Shown: positions 8,889 to 18,185, numbered from the stretch's first letter. The stretch: DNA of 64,000 nt from Niallia sp. Man26 (GCF_022049065.2 NZ_CP095743.1:3797001-3861000), one strand, 5' to 3'. Notes: generated by a model not told the origin, from the sequence alone. Numbers and translations are program-made.

Positions 8889-11800
8889 CTACTTTATACA
8901 CCAGAGCCAATCGAAGAAACAACCGAAAAGACAATTGCCCTTATAGCTGCAATCTTTCGCTTCTGCTGTTGTCTGGCCAACTACATAAATCTTATTATTT
9001 AGATAGCCGCTAAGCACCAGTTCTACATCCCCTGATTCCCAGTCAAAATCCTCTCGATCAAATTTGAACTGGCCTTTTTCTGCCTGCAATATTAGGCCTT
9101 TGCTGTCTAATTTAGGAGCAATTCCATTCAGTCTAATCGATGATACATCAAACTTTAAGGATTGATATTTTTTCGGCAAAGTTGCCTTCACCGTAAAGGT
9201 ACCTTTATTCCCTTTAATCACTTTTGGCAACACTTCAAGTGATATAGGGACATAAACTTTAATTGTCTCTTCCTTTACAGTTGTCAGCCCAGCACCGTTT
9301 GTCAAACTTACACTTATCTTATATTCGCCAGGCTCGTTAAGTTGAACGGCATCACCTTTTTTATACGTTTTCCCATTAATAACAGCAATTTCAGTCGTTA
9401 TTCCTGATAGATCATCACTGGCATCATAATCCAGTACAAATTTTGTGCCAAGTTCATAAAGAGATTGTTTATGGATTGTAAGGTCTGGTGCTGACTTGTC
9501 TATCTTGACTTCTGCTGTTTGCACTTCTTCATTATTGCCAGCAGCATCGACAGAGTAATAGGAGATTTCATTTGTTCCTTCTTTCTCCACTGTAAAGGCT
9601 GTTCCCTCCGCATACTCTGAGCCGTTGATAGAGTAGTATGTTTTTACAACTCCACTCATTTCATCTTTTGCAGTTAATGTGACTGCTACCTCTCTATTTG
9701 CCCAACCATCTTTAATATTGGCTTCAGTGGCTGGAGCTGACTTGTCTATCTTTACTTGTGCTGTTTTTACTTCCTCTTTATTGCCTGCAGCATCGACAGA
9801 GTAATAGGAGATTTCATTTGTTCCTTCTTTCTCCACTGTAAAGGCTGTTCCCTCCGCATACTCTGAGCCGTTGATAGAGTAGTATGTTTTTACAACTCCA
9901 CTCATTTCATCTTTTGCAGTTAATGTGACTGCTACCTCTCTATTTGCCCAACCATCTTTAATATTGGCTTCAGTGGCTGGAGCTGACTTGTCTATCTTTA
10001 CTTGTGCTGTTTTTACTTCCTCTTTATTGCCTGCAGCATCGACAGAGTAATAGGAGATTTCATTTGTTCCTTCTTTCTCCACTGTAAAGGCTGTTCCCTC
10101 CGCATACTCTGAGCCGTTGATAGAGTAGTATGTTTTTACAACTCCACTCATCTCATCTTTTGCAGTTAATGTGACTGCCACCTCTTTATTTGCCCAACCA
10201 TCTTTAATATTGGCTTCAGTAGCTGGTGCTGACTTGTCTATCTTTACTTGTGCTGTTTTTACTTCCTCTTTATTGCCTGCAGTGTCGACAGAATAATAGG
10301 AGATTTCATTTGTTCCTTCTTTCTCCACTGTAAAGTCTGTTCCCTCCGCATACTCTGAGCCGTTGATAGAGTAGTATGTTTTTACAACTCCACTCATCTC
10401 ATCTTTTGCAGTTAATGTGACTGCCACCTCTTTATTTGCCCAACCGTCTTTTATATTGGCTTCAGTAGCTGGTGCTGACTTATCTATTTTTACTTGTGCT
10501 GTTTTTACTTCTTCTTTATTGCCTGCAGCGTCGACAGAATAATAGGAGATTTCATTTGTTCCTTCTTTCTCTACCGAAAAGCTTGTTCCCTCAACATAAT
10601 CAGAGCCATTGATTGAATAGTATGTTTTATCAACACCGCTCAATGAGTCTGAGCTTGTCAGCTGCACATCGACTATTTGTGCATATGCAGGCATTTCACT
10701 AATTGTAGTTACAGGTGACGTCTTATCCAGTTTAATATAGACAGTTTTCACTTCTTCCATATTTCCTGCTTTATCCAATGAATTAAAGCTAAGCTTATTA
10801 ACGCCTTCTTGGTCGATATAGACTGATGTACCTGCCTGAATAATGCCCTCATTTAAGGAGTAATAAGTATTCGCTACTCCGGTTTCATCATCTTCAGCTT
10901 CTAAAAGGACAGAAAAATTTTCATTAATCCAATGAGCAGGTGCATTGCTCTTTGTCTCAGGTGCCTGTGTATCTACAATAAGCTTTGCGATAACCGTCTC
11001 TGAAGGTTTAGACTCTCCAAAGGAATTGCTGTATGAAGTGACATAATATTCATGATTAGCAAGAGTCAGGTTTTTCAGTTCGTACGATAAATTATTCAAG
11101 TTCTCAACAAGCAAAACTGGCTTGCCATTTATAATTTCGTAAATATTATAGCCATTAGCATATGTGACAAAGTCCCAAGTAATTCTCGCACTTGTCTCAC
11201 TCAGCAATGTTAGTGATGCCTTTGGTGCTTCCATTACTGGATAGACAATTGTCTGAACGAACGATTCAGACGGTAAAGACTCACCGAAACGATTGCTGTA
11301 TGCTGTCACTTCAAAAGTGTGCGTATCTTCTGAGAGATTATAAACTTTATACGTAAGCGCCGTTCCGCTGTATAAAAGCTTTCTTTCCCCCTCTATCACT
11401 TCATATACTTTATAGCTATTAGCCCAATCCGCTGCTTTCCATGAGAGAGTGATATTGTTTGCATTAAAGACACTGCCGCTGACCACTGGTACTTGCACAG
11501 TCGGCCATGTTAAATTGAACGTAAGCGTACTCTCCTCTGGTGAATCTCCAAAACGGTCGCTGTACGATTGCACAATAAATGTATAGTCATCTTCAGCCAT
11601 ATCTTTATATGTTACTGATGTTCCTGTTACTGTGCTTTGCAACACTTTCTCACCATCAATAACTTGGTAGATTTTATAATTTTTTGCATAGGCAGATGCA
11701 TTCCATTTCAGAACAATGTCATTGCCGTTTGCGATTGTTTTCGTTAAATTTTCTGGAGCCTGCATAATCGGCCACACTACATTAAATGTAAGTGTGCTTC

Positions 11801-14537
11801 CTTCTGGTGATTCCCCGAAGCGGTCACTGTATGAATATACAACATACTCATAATCGCCCTCTGGCATGTCTGTGAAGGACGCAGATGTACCTGTTGTCTT
11901 TTTGACTAAGGTTTTCTCCCCTTCAGCTATTTGGTAAATCCGGTATTCTTTTGCATAAGTAACACTATTCCATCTTAAAGTAATATCATTTCCATTGCTG
12001 ATCGTTTTTGTTAGATTCCCTGGTGCCTGCATAACCGGCCAAGTTAGGTTAAATTCCGCTGTACTTCCTTCTGCTGACTCTCCAAAACGATCGCTGAAGG
12101 AATGAATAATATATAGATACTCCCCTTCAGGCATATTGGAAAATACAGCACTTGTGCCTGTTACTGTGCGTACAAGCTCTTTCTCGCCATCTTTGTATTG
12201 ATAAATATTATAGCCCTTTGCATAAGTAACAGCATTCCACTTCAATGTAATATCATTTCCGTTAGTAACAGTTTTCGTCACGTTTTGGGGCTGTGCCATT
12301 TCTGGATAGTTGAGTGTATCCTTTGCTTCTCCGCCAACAGGTGACTCTCCAAACAGGTTGGAGTAGGCTTTTATAACATAATGGAAATCCCCTTCTGATA
12401 CATTAGTGAGGGTTACACTTGTGCCTGTTACTGTGCGTTCTAACGTCTCTTCTCCGTCCAATAATTTATAAATCTTATATCCATTTGCATATTGAACCGA
12501 TTTCCATTTCAGAGTAAGATCATTTCCATTTGCAATAGTATAAGTGACATCCTCAGGAGCTGCGAGTACCTGTCCGCTAAGCGTCACCTCAAGTACTTTT
12601 CCTTCTTCTGATTCACCAAAACGAGATGAATAGGAATAAACTTCATACTTATATGTTCCTGGCTGAATATTAGAATAGGTTACACTTGTTCCGTTCACAT
12701 TGCTCTTCAATACTTTCTCGCCATTTATGAGCTGATAGACTCGATAGCTAGAGGCATATTCTGCTTGATTCCAGCTGAGTGTGAAGGCAGAAGGATTTAA
12801 TATTGTCTGCGCTAATTCTGATGGTGGCGCAAGCTTCGGATAAATAACCGGAATGCTGAGCACTGCTGCTTTTTCTGACTCACCAAAGCGGCTGTTGTAA
12901 GCATATACCTCAAACGAATTGTCCCCTTCAGGCAAATTCGTAATTGTTGCTGTTGTGTTGGAAACCGTTGCTTTTAATGTTCTCTTCCCATCAATGACCT
13001 GATAGACTTTATAGCTGGCTGCATTTTCAACCTGCTTCCAAGTCAGCACAGCGTCATTTCCATTTTTCAGTTCATAAGAAAGCTCCTCAGGTGCCGCAAG
13101 CTTCACTTCATCTAGCTGTATCGACACTAATGTTCCGTTTTCTGATTCACCAAATCTTGTACTGTTTGTATGGACCTCAAACTGATAGCTTCCCGCTGCT
13201 AGATTCGTATAGGTAACAGTTGTTCCTGTCACAGTGCTTTTTACTATTTTTTCTCCGTCTATGATTTGATAAATTTTATAATTAGTTGCATTCTCTGCTG
13301 CAGACCAATTTAAAACAATATCGTTCCCATTTTGGACTTTATAAGTTAGTCCTTCCGGAGGATTCACCGCTACTGTTTCTATGCTGAATGATAGTTTTGA
13401 GGCTGTTTCAGACTCACCAAATCTATCACTGTATGAATATATCTCGTATTCGTGACTGCCACCGGCAAGCTTTGATAATGTTGCTGTTGTGCCCTTTACC
13501 GTTGTCTTTAATATTTTTTCACCATCTACTATTTCATAGATTTTATAAGCATTAGCATATGGAACTGTATTCCAGCTAAAGACAACATCATTTGTATTTT
13601 GTATTTTATAGGCAGCATTTTCGGGACCTGTCATAACGATAGAACTCACTTCTACCTCTGCTTGACTGCCCTCAATCGATTCCCCAAATCGGTCACTGAA
13701 TGCAAAAACTTTATAAATATAATTTCCCGCTGGCAAATTTGTAAAAGAAGCACTTGTACCAGCAACAGTCTTCAGCAGTTCAAGCTGACCGTCCTTTACT
13801 TCATAAATTTTATAACTTGTTGCATAATCTGATGCTTGCCATTTTAGGTTAACATCTGTTCCATTTGTGATAGTAAATGTCAGATTTTCTGGTTCCTTTA
13901 ACACAGGATGAACCAACTCAACACTCACCGGCTCACTTTCTGGAGATTCTCCATAAAGGGAATTATAAGCTGACACAGAGTAAGAGTATGCTCCTTCTTC
14001 TGCCTTTTCAATTGTATATGACCTTGCTGTCGTTGATGTCAGCAAAGATTTCTGTCCAGATTTTGTTATATAAATATTATACTTTTCTGCATAAGTTGCT
14101 GCTTGCCAAGAAAGCACAATATCATTCCCATTTTTCACTGTTGACACAATGTTTGTCGGAGTCTGCATATCTGGATATATTATTTCTGTACTCACTGGTG
14201 CAGAAGGCCCTGACTCGCCATCATTCGTTACTGTGGCAACAACGTACCTGTATGCTCCCTCAGGAAGATCGTTTACGCTGTAATTTACTGATGAAGTCGT
14301 GCCAAGCAATGTTAACTGACCGTCCTTAATTTCATAAACTTTATATCCAGTTGCACCGTATACTGCACTCCATGTCAATTTCCCATCATCTGGTGAAGAT
14401 GATTGATAAGCAAGATTGCTCGGAGGCAAGATGGTTTCATTTGCGGCTGCCTTTATTGCTCCAACTGGAAAAGCCAACTGGTATACAAGGAGCGTTAACA
14501 ATAAAAAAGACTTTAAAAATATAGATTTTCCCCTCAT
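8889..14537 (-). CDS. Giant secreted multi-repeat protein (FnIII-like plus Ig/OmpL47-like repeats), putative adhesin
   Basis: Extracellular protein of 1882 aa. A signal peptide (hydrophobic core at about 8-28, cleavage near AIKAAA) is followed by about 13 degenerate FnIII-like repeats of about 89 aa (residues 36-1188). Each repeat carries a GNDI-x-L-x-W strand and a YKIYQ-x-x-DGE motif. Then come six repeats of about 82 aa of the OmpL47/Ig-like type (TYYSINGSEY, EISYYSVDAAGN), a divergent Ig-like module and a beta-rich tail. There is no LPXTG motif. The C-terminus holds four cysteines in the last 22 residues and ends DWLWCIK. Surface adhesion or matrix function is inferred from architecture and from the c-di-GMP riboswitch ahead of it. 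The start ATG 14537 has AGGA 7 nt upstream. Confidence 0.9.
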   Translation of the reverse strand: MRGKSIFLKSFLLLTLLVYQLAFPVGAIKAAANETILPPSNLAYQSSSPDDGKLTWSAVYGATGYKVYEIKDGQLTLLGTTSSVNYSVNDLPEGAYRYVVATVTNDGESGPSAPVSTEIIYPDMQTPTNIVSTVKNGNDIVLSWQAATYAEKYNIYITKSGQKSLLTSTTARSYTIEKAEEGAYSYSVSAYNSLYGESPESEPVSVELVHPVLKEPENLTFTITNGTDVNLKWQASDYATSYKIYEVKDGQLELLKTVAGTSASFTNLPAGNYIYKVFAFSDRFGESIEGSQAEVEVSSIVMTGPENAAYKIQNTNDVVFSWNTVPYANAYKIYEIVDGEKILKTTVKGTTATLSKLAGGSHEYEIYSYSDRFGESETASKLSFSIETVAVNPPEGLTYKVQNGNDIVLNWSAAENATNYKIYQIIDGEKIVKSTVTGTTVTYTNLAAGSYQFEVHTNSTRFGESENGTLVSIQLDEVKLAAPEELSYELKNGNDAVLTWKQVENAASYKVYQVIDGKRTLKATVSNTTATITNLPEGDNSFEVYAYNSRFGESEKAAVLSIPVIYPKLAPPSELAQTILNPSAFTLSWNQAEYASSYRVYQLINGEKVLKSNVNGTSVTYSNIQPGTYKYEVYSYSSRFGESEEGKVLEVTLSGQVLAAPEDVTYTIANGNDLTLKWKSVQYANGYKIYKLLDGEETLERTVTGTSVTLTNVSEGDFHYVIKAYSNLFGESPVGGEAKDTLNYPEMAQPQNVTKTVTNGNDITLKWNAVTYAKGYNIYQYKDGEKELVRTVTGTSAVFSNMPEGEYLYIIHSFSDRFGESAEGSTAEFNLTWPVMQAPGNLTKTISNGNDITLRWNSVTYAKEYRIYQIAEGEKTLVKKTTGTSASFTDMPEGDYEYVVYSYSDRFGESPEGSTLTFNVVWPIMQAPENLTKTIANGNDIVLKWNASAYAKNYKIYQVIDGEKVLQSTVTGTSVTYKDMAEDDYTFIVQSYSDRFGDSPEESTLTFNLTWPTVQVPVVSGSVFNANNITLSWKAADWANSYKVYEVIEGERKLLYSGTALTYKVYNLSEDTHTFEVTAYSNRFGESLPSESFVQTIVYPVMEAPKASLTLLSETSARITWDFVTYANGYNIYEIINGKPVLLVENLNNLSYELKNLTLANHEYYVTSYSNSFGESKPSETVIAKLIVDTQAPETKSNAPAHWINENFSVLLEAEDDETGVANTYYSLNEGIIQAGTSVYIDQEGVNKLSFNSLDKAGNMEEVKTVYIKLDKTSPVTTISEMPAYAQIVDVQLTSSDSLSGVDKTYYSINGSDYVEGTSFSVEKEGTNEISYYSVDAAGNKEEVKTAQVKIDKSAPATEANIKDGWANKEVAVTLTAKDEMSGVVKTYYSINGSEYAEGTDFTVEKEGTNEISYYSVDTAGNKEEVKTAQVKIDKSAPATEANIKDGWANKEVAVTLTAKDEMSGVVKTYYSINGSEYAEGTAFTVEKEGTNEISYYSVDAAGNKEEVKTAQVKIDKSAPATEANIKDGWANREVAVTLTAKDEMSGVVKTYYSINGSEYAEGTAFTVEKEGTNEISYYSVDAAGNKEEVKTAQVKIDKSAPATEANIKDGWANREVAVTLTAKDEMSGVVKTYYSINGSEYAEGTAFTVEKEGTNEISYYSVDAAGNNEEVQTAEVKIDKSAPDLTIHKQSLYELGTKFVLDYDASDDLSGITTEIAVINGKTYKKGDAVQLNEPGEYKISVSLTNGAGLTTVKEETIKVYVPISLEVLPKVIKGNKGTFTVKATLPKKYQSLKFDVSSIRLNGIAPKLDSKGLILQAEKGQFKFDREDFDWESGDVELVLSGYLNNKIYVVGQTTAEAKDCSYKGNCLFGCFFDWLWCIK
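9501..10727 (-). repeat. Tandem 246-bp coding repeats (four nearly identical units plus one diverged)
   Basis: Units of exactly 82 codons at 9501-9746, 9747-9992, 9993-10238 and 10239-10484 are almost identical in DNA, differing at a few sites (for example Lys/Arg in GWAN[KR]EV). The unit at 10485-10727 (81 codons) shares its C-terminal half. The near-identity at synonymous sites points to recent duplication or gene conversion. An older unit lies at 10728-10973. Confidence 0.93.
10974..14432 (-). repeat. Array of about 13 FnIII-like protein repeats
   Basis: In-frame repeats of about 265 bp, diverged in DNA but clear in protein. Each has a Pro-rich lead, NGNDI-x-L-x-W, a YA-x-x-YKIY block, a TGTS-x-x-x-x-x-L/M-x-EG turn and S-x-RFGES near the end. 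They are older than the 246-bp units to the left. Confidence 0.85.
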
Positions 14538-14572
14538 CCGATATTCCTACCCTTCTTGTAAAAAAGGACAAT

Positions 14573-14595
14573 AAAAAAAGACCCGCAGAAGGTCC
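14573..14595 (-). terminator. Terminator of the c-di-GMP riboswitch platform
   Basis: GACC...GGGTC stem (14580-14594) followed on the minus strand by seven U. Its 5' arm overlaps an alternative, longer stem: 14587-14599 can pair with 14611-14621. Terminator and antiterminator are therefore mutually exclusive. Confidence 0.7.
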
Positions 14596-14621
14596 ATAGA
14601 AAAATGCCAACTATGACTTCT

Positions 14622-14713
14622 TGTGGTAACCGGCTGCCATCATATCACTTTTGAACAAATGATATGTATTAGGCCCATAGCTTTGCGTCTCACAGTTTCC
14701 CATGATTTGCCCT
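14622..14713 (-). ncRNA. Cyclic-di-GMP-I (GEMM-I) riboswitch aptamer
   Basis: The minus strand carries the GEMM-I hallmarks in order: GGGCAAA (complement of 14706-14712), GAGACGCAAAGC, GGGCCTAA, a variable stem (ATATCATTTG with its partner) and ATGGCAGCCGGTTACC with the tetraloop-receptor-like segment. It is followed by competing stems, a U-tract and then the giant repeat protein, so c-di-GMP should control that gene. Whether the switch is ON or OFF cannot be decided by eye. With its platform it explains most of the stretch 14538-14883. Confidence 0.93.
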
Positions 14714-14847
14714 TTTCACTTTTAATTTTTTATTACTAAAATGTTAAAAAAGTTTGTTAACCAGTACTTTTTTACCACCTCTTCACCTAAATAGTATAAT
14801 AGGACTATTAAATAATACAAGAAAATTTTTCAGCAGATTAAAAGAAA

Positions 14848-14877
14848 TAAAAAGCCTGGAACTATAAAGTCCCAAGC
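14848..14877 (-). terminator. Terminator of the chemoreceptor gene
   Basis: Nine-base-pair stem (14869-14877 with 14854-14862, two G-U pairs) and a 6-nt loop, followed by UUUUUAU on the minus strand, just after the stop codon. Confidence 0.8.
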
Positions 14878-14883
14878 CAGCGG

Positions 14884-15708
14884 TTATTGCATAATAAATT
14901 CTTCCATATATTTCTTCAGTTTATTAGATGTAGCCGTCAAATTCTCGATTTCTGACATAAATTCTGTAACAAGAGCTGCTTCCTCATGAGAGGATTTCGC
15001 TATATCAGTAAAGTCATCCTGCATTTGCTCAATTGATTCTTTGATCTTGTTTAATGTCTCTTCAATGTTGACAGTTGCATTTTTTGAATCGATAGCAAGA
15101 CGTCTCACTTCTGTTGCTACAACACCAAACCCTGCACCAGCGCTGCCTACTCTTGCAGCCTCAATTGCTGCATTAAGTCCAAGTAGATTTGTCTGTTCAC
15201 TGATTCCTTTAATCATTCCAGTAACACCAGTAATTTGTGTGGACTGCTCTACTGTTTCCTTTGTATTCTCGGAGATTTGTTCAGCTGTTGCTGATAATTC
15301 TTCTGAATGAGCAGCAATCTGCTGAACTTTCCCTAATAAGGAATCAGCAATAGTATCCATGTCCGTGACTATTTGCTTAAACATTTCTTGCTTCTTCGTG
15401 CTGATTGCGGCATTTACCGCTGCGACAACTGTACCATTATCATCTTTAATTGGAAAAGAAATGCTGTCAAAAGGAATACCAAACTCAGCTTCTGGTACTT
15501 TCACTATTGTAGTACCTGACTTGTTCACCATTGCATAATTTAAATATGACGGTGGCAAGGAATCCCCTGGTTTGTGATGAAAGTTTAAATCAGAACTCGG
15601 AGAGTAGTATAAGTATTTTTCATGATCAAAAACAGTAATCATTACTTCTTCTTTCATAATAATTTTCCAGTATGGTATAGAAGCTATAAATGCCTGTACG
15701 TTATCCAA
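14884..15708 (-). CDS. Short soluble methyl-accepting chemotaxis protein (YfmS-like)
   Basis: Cytoplasmic chemoreceptor of 274 aa without membrane helices. Residues 1-110 form a small sensor domain. The C-terminus is a short signalling helix pair with the tip sequence [19 protein letters not shown], which binds CheA and CheW. This resembles the short soluble receptor YfmS of B. subtilis. The start is TTG at 15708, with AAAGGGG 10 nt upstream; no ATG fits better, since the next Met falls inside the domain. It is divergent from the SDR gene. The ligand is unknown. Confidence 0.85.
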   Translation of the reverse strand: MDNVQAFIASIPYWKIIMKEEVMITVFDHEKYLYYSPSSDLNFHHKPGDSLPPSYLNYAMVNKSGTTIVKVPEAEFGIPFDSISFPIKDDNGTVVAAVNAAISTKKQEMFKQIVTDMDTIADSLLGKVQQIAAHSEELSATAEQISENTKETVEQSTQITGVTGMIKGISEQTNLLGLNAAIEAARVGSAGAGFGVVATEVRRLAIDSKNATVNIEETLNKIKESIEQMQDDFTDIAKSSHEEAALVTEFMSEIENLTATSNKLKKYMEEFIMQ

Positions 15709-15837
15709 TTATATAAAACCCCTTTATTTAAACAAATTCTATGTATTATATCGGTAAATTTACCCAATAATAAAGCAGATTTGTTTATTTATAAAAAGTT
15801 TTTATGCATAATTAACTATGAAAGGGGATTTTTACAT

Positions 15838-16596
15838 ATGACAAATTACACAGATAAAGCAGTAATAATTACAGGCGGAGGCAGCGGCATCGGCCGTGAA
15901 ACAGCACTTCTACTTGCTGCAAAAGGAGCTCGTATCGCCGTAGTCGACATCTCAGAGCAAGGCGGTAACGAGACTGTAGACCTTGTTAAAAATTTAGGTG
16001 CAGAAGCAATCTTCATTAAAGCAAATGTTGGAGCACGTGAGGATGTAAAAAACTATGTTGATAAAACAGTAGAGGCATTCGGCACAATTGATATGTTCTT
16101 TAACAATGCTGGAATTGAAGGAACTGTTACACCTTTAGCAGATTATCCAGAGGATATGTTTGAGCGAGTTGTGGACATAAACTTAAAAGGTGCTTTTTAC
16201 GGCATGAAATACGTTCTGCAAGTCATGCTTAAAAATGGCGGCGGTTCTATCGTTAATACTGCATCAAATGCAGGCCTAGTTGGCTCTCCAGGTGTTAGTC
16301 CATATGCAGCAACTAAGCATGGCGTTATCGGATTAACTAAAACAGCAACTGGCGAATATGCAGCACAAGGCATTCGTGTCAACGCAATTGCTCCTGGTCC
16401 AACAGCAACTGGCATGATGGAGCGCTTTACACAAGGATCTGAGGAAGCAAAAGCAGCTGTTGAATCCGGAATTCCTGCTGGAAGATACGGAACTGCTAAG
16501 GAAGTTGCTGCCCTAGTTGTATTCTTGCTAGGCGATGAAGCAAACATTATCAATGGGGCTGTTTATCCAATCGACGGCGGTTTAACTGCACTATAA
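15838..16596 (+). CDS. Short-chain dehydrogenase/reductase
   Basis: Classical SDR of 252 aa, using NAD(P)H on an unknown alcohol or ketone. Visible motifs are TGGGSGIG (cofactor), NNAG, the catalytic Ser region with YAATK as the YxxxK pair, and the C-terminal YPIDGG. An upstream open extension of 72 codons is discarded because ATG 15838 has AAAGGGG in good position and begins directly with the Rossmann fold. It is monocistronic with its own terminator. Confidence 0.93.
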   Translation: MTNYTDKAVIITGGGSGIGRETALLLAAKGARIAVVDISEQGGNETVDLVKNLGAEAIFIKANVGAREDVKNYVDKTVEAFGTIDMFFNNAGIEGTVTPLADYPEDMFERVVDINLKGAFYGMKYVLQVMLKNGGGSIVNTASNAGLVGSPGVSPYAATKHGVIGLTKTATGEYAAQGIRVNAIAPGPTATGMMERFTQGSEEAKAAVESGIPAGRYGTAKEVAALVVFLLGDEANIINGAVYPIDGGLTAL

Positions 16597-16602
16597 TGAA
16601 TG

Positions 16603-16630
16603 AAAGGAAGGGTAGCTCCTTCCTTTTTTG
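16603..16630 (+). terminator. Terminator of the SDR gene
   Basis: AAAGGAAGG/CCTTCCTTT stem with a 6-nt loop, running into TTTTTT. Confidence 0.85.
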
Positions 16631-16668
16631 GTGTGTAAAATATTTTTAAATTTATTCTGAAAATTCAG

Positions 16669-16697
16669 TTGACAAATACCCCTTTTCCATTTAAATT
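16669..16697 (+). promoter_or_regulatory. Sigma-A-type promoter of the S-box transcript
   Basis: TTGACA (16669-16674), a 17-nt spacer, then TAAATT (16692-16697). It lies about 50 nt before the SAM aptamer, as expected for a leader start. Confidence 0.7.
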
Positions 16698-16749
16698 AAT
16701 ATACAAGATTAGCAAACAGTTAATCTATTTAAAGTGAATAGCAAAAAAT

Positions 16750-16845
16750 CTTATCTAGAGAGGTGGAGGGACTGGCCCTTTGAAGCCTCAGCAACAGGTT
16801 ACTTTAACACTGTGCTAATTCCAGAAAGCAATGCTTGAAGATAAG
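16750..16845 (+). ncRNA. SAM-I riboswitch (S-box) aptamer
   Basis: P1 pairs CTTATCT (16750-16756) with AGATAAG (16839-16845). Between them are the conserved blocks AGAGGTGGAGGGACTGGCCC, TGAAGCC and CAGCAAC. The 3' strand of P1 and the next bases (16841-16850) can instead pair with 16870-16879, the 5' arm of the terminator, forming an antiterminator. This is a normal OFF switch for methionine genes when SAM is high. Confidence 0.96.
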
Positions 16846-16864
16846 GAGAGACATGAGTTCATTC

Positions 16865-16897
16865 AAACCCTCTTCTTATGATAAGAAGAGGGTTTTT
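16865..16897 (+). terminator. S-box terminator
   Basis: Fifteen-base-pair perfect stem (16865-16879 with 16881-16895) followed by TTT, placed between the SAM aptamer and the yxjG-like gene. Confidence 0.9.
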
Positions 16898-16987
16898 TAC
16901 TAGCTAATTTTTATTATGCAGTTTCCTTATCTGATAGAGTTCAACCGTTATAAAAAATACGAATCATAAAAGAAAGAGGGTAATTAT

Positions 16988-18130
16988 ATGTCAAATAAAG
17001 CAATCCCATTCCGTGCAGATCATGTTGGTAGCTTACTTCGTCCGGAAACACTTCTTCAAGCAAGAGCAGATTTCCAGGATGGCAAAATTACAGCTGAAGC
17101 ATTGTATGAAATTGAAACAAACGAAATTAAACGAATTGTTGATAAGCAAATTGAAGCTGGACTAGACGTTGTTACAGATGGTGAATTCCGACGCAGGTTC
17201 TGGCATACAGACTTCCTAGAGCAGCTTAATGGAGTTGAAGGCTTTATTCCTGATAAAGGATATCCTTTCAGCAGAGGGGAAACGGAGCGTTATACTATTC
17301 GTAACAAAGGGAAAATCTCCTTCAATCCAGATCATACTCAAATTAAGGATTTCGTTCTTTTCAATGAGATTGTTGGCGGACGTGCGGTGGCAAAACAAAC
17401 TATTCCTAGTCCGAACCAGCTTTTTAACATTGGTATCCGCGATCAGGAAACTTATCCTACTATTGAGGAATTTGCAAAGGATGTTATTCAGACGTATAAA
17501 GATGCCATTCAAGCCTTCTATAATGCAGGTGTCCGCTATCTTCAGCTTGATGATGTCTACATAGCAGGACTTTCTTCCCCAGATATTCCTTTCAATGATG
17601 GTGAATATTCACGGGAAACGCTTATTGAACTTGCTCTTCATGTTATCAATGAGGTATTAGAAGGAAAACCTGAGGATTTAGCTGTAACTACTCATTTATG
17701 CCGCGGAAACTATCGCTCTGACCATGCTTTTGCGGGCAGCTATGATATTATTGCCCCAACCTTGCTTGCTAAGGAAAAGGTTGACGGCTTCTTCTTGGAG
17801 TATGATGATGAGCGTTCTGGAACATTCCAGCCTTTAAGCCATATCCCTAAAGAAGGCCCGAAAGTCGTGCTAGGGCTTGTTACTTCAAAAACAGGAGAGC
17901 TAGAGGACAAAAAGGCCATTAAAGCCCGCATTAAAGAAGCATCGCAATATATCCCGCATGATCAGCTGTGCTTGAGCCCGCAATGTGGATTTGCATCAAC
18001 TCATCACGGTAATGAGCTGACAGAAGAACAGCAATGGGAAAAGCTGAAGTTTATCGCTCAAATCGCTAAGGAAGTTTGGGAAGATAAAGAAGAGAATTTA
18101 ACTGCTGCTGCAAATGCAGACAGAGCATAA
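16988..18130 (+). CDS. yxjG: YxjG/YxjH-type cobalamin-independent methionine synthase-like protein
   Basis: Short (380 aa) MetE C-terminal-domain protein of the YxjG/YxjH family, expected to transfer a methyl group to homocysteine to give methionine. It has the MetE-like start PFRADHVGSLLRP, the barrel motif YLQLDDV, THLCRGN, and the zinc-site sequence LSPQCGFAS near the C-terminus. The S-box ahead of it fits methionine metabolism, and the B. subtilis relatives are S-box genes. The methyl donor for this subfamily is not settled. ATG 16988 has AAGAGGG upstream. Confidence 0.92.
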   Translation: MSNKAIPFRADHVGSLLRPETLLQARADFQDGKITAEALYEIETNEIKRIVDKQIEAGLDVVTDGEFRRRFWHTDFLEQLNGVEGFIPDKGYPFSRGETERYTIRNKGKISFNPDHTQIKDFVLFNEIVGGRAVAKQTIPSPNQLFNIGIRDQETYPTIEEFAKDVIQTYKDAIQAFYNAGVRYLQLDDVYIAGLSSPDIPFNDGEYSRETLIELALHVINEVLEGKPEDLAVTTHLCRGNYRSDHAFAGSYDIIAPTLLAKEKVDGFFLEYDDERSGTFQPLSHIPKEGPKVVLGLVTSKTGELEDKKAIKARIKEASQYIPHDQLCLSPQCGFASTHHGNELTEEQQWEKLKFIAQIAKEVWEDKEENLTAAANADRA

Positions 18131-18145
18131 AAATATATATAATAA

Positions 18146-18178
18146 AAAAACAGGTCTCTGTTTTAGAGACCTGTTTTT
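18146..18178. terminator. Bidirectional terminator
   Basis: AAAAACAGGTCTCT stem with its complement and a short GTTTT loop, between convergent genes, with A and T tracts on both sides. Confidence 0.87.
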
Positions 18179-18185
18179 ATCTAAC

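Noticed and set aside
9501..10727. Regular tandem repeats that might suggest a CRISPR array or satellite DNA
   Set aside because: The units are 246 bp, contiguous, without spacers, and keep the reading frame of the giant protein.
13599..14329. Open frames on the plus strand opposite the giant repeat gene
   Set aside because: They mirror the repeat periodicity, lack RBS and show no protein-like features.
14573..14713. T-box leader as an alternative for the element before the giant gene
   Set aside because: No T-box sequence or specifier loop; the GEMM-I blocks fit in order.
16197..16553. Antisense open frame over the SDR gene
   Set aside because: A shadow frame of a well-supported SDR, with no RBS.
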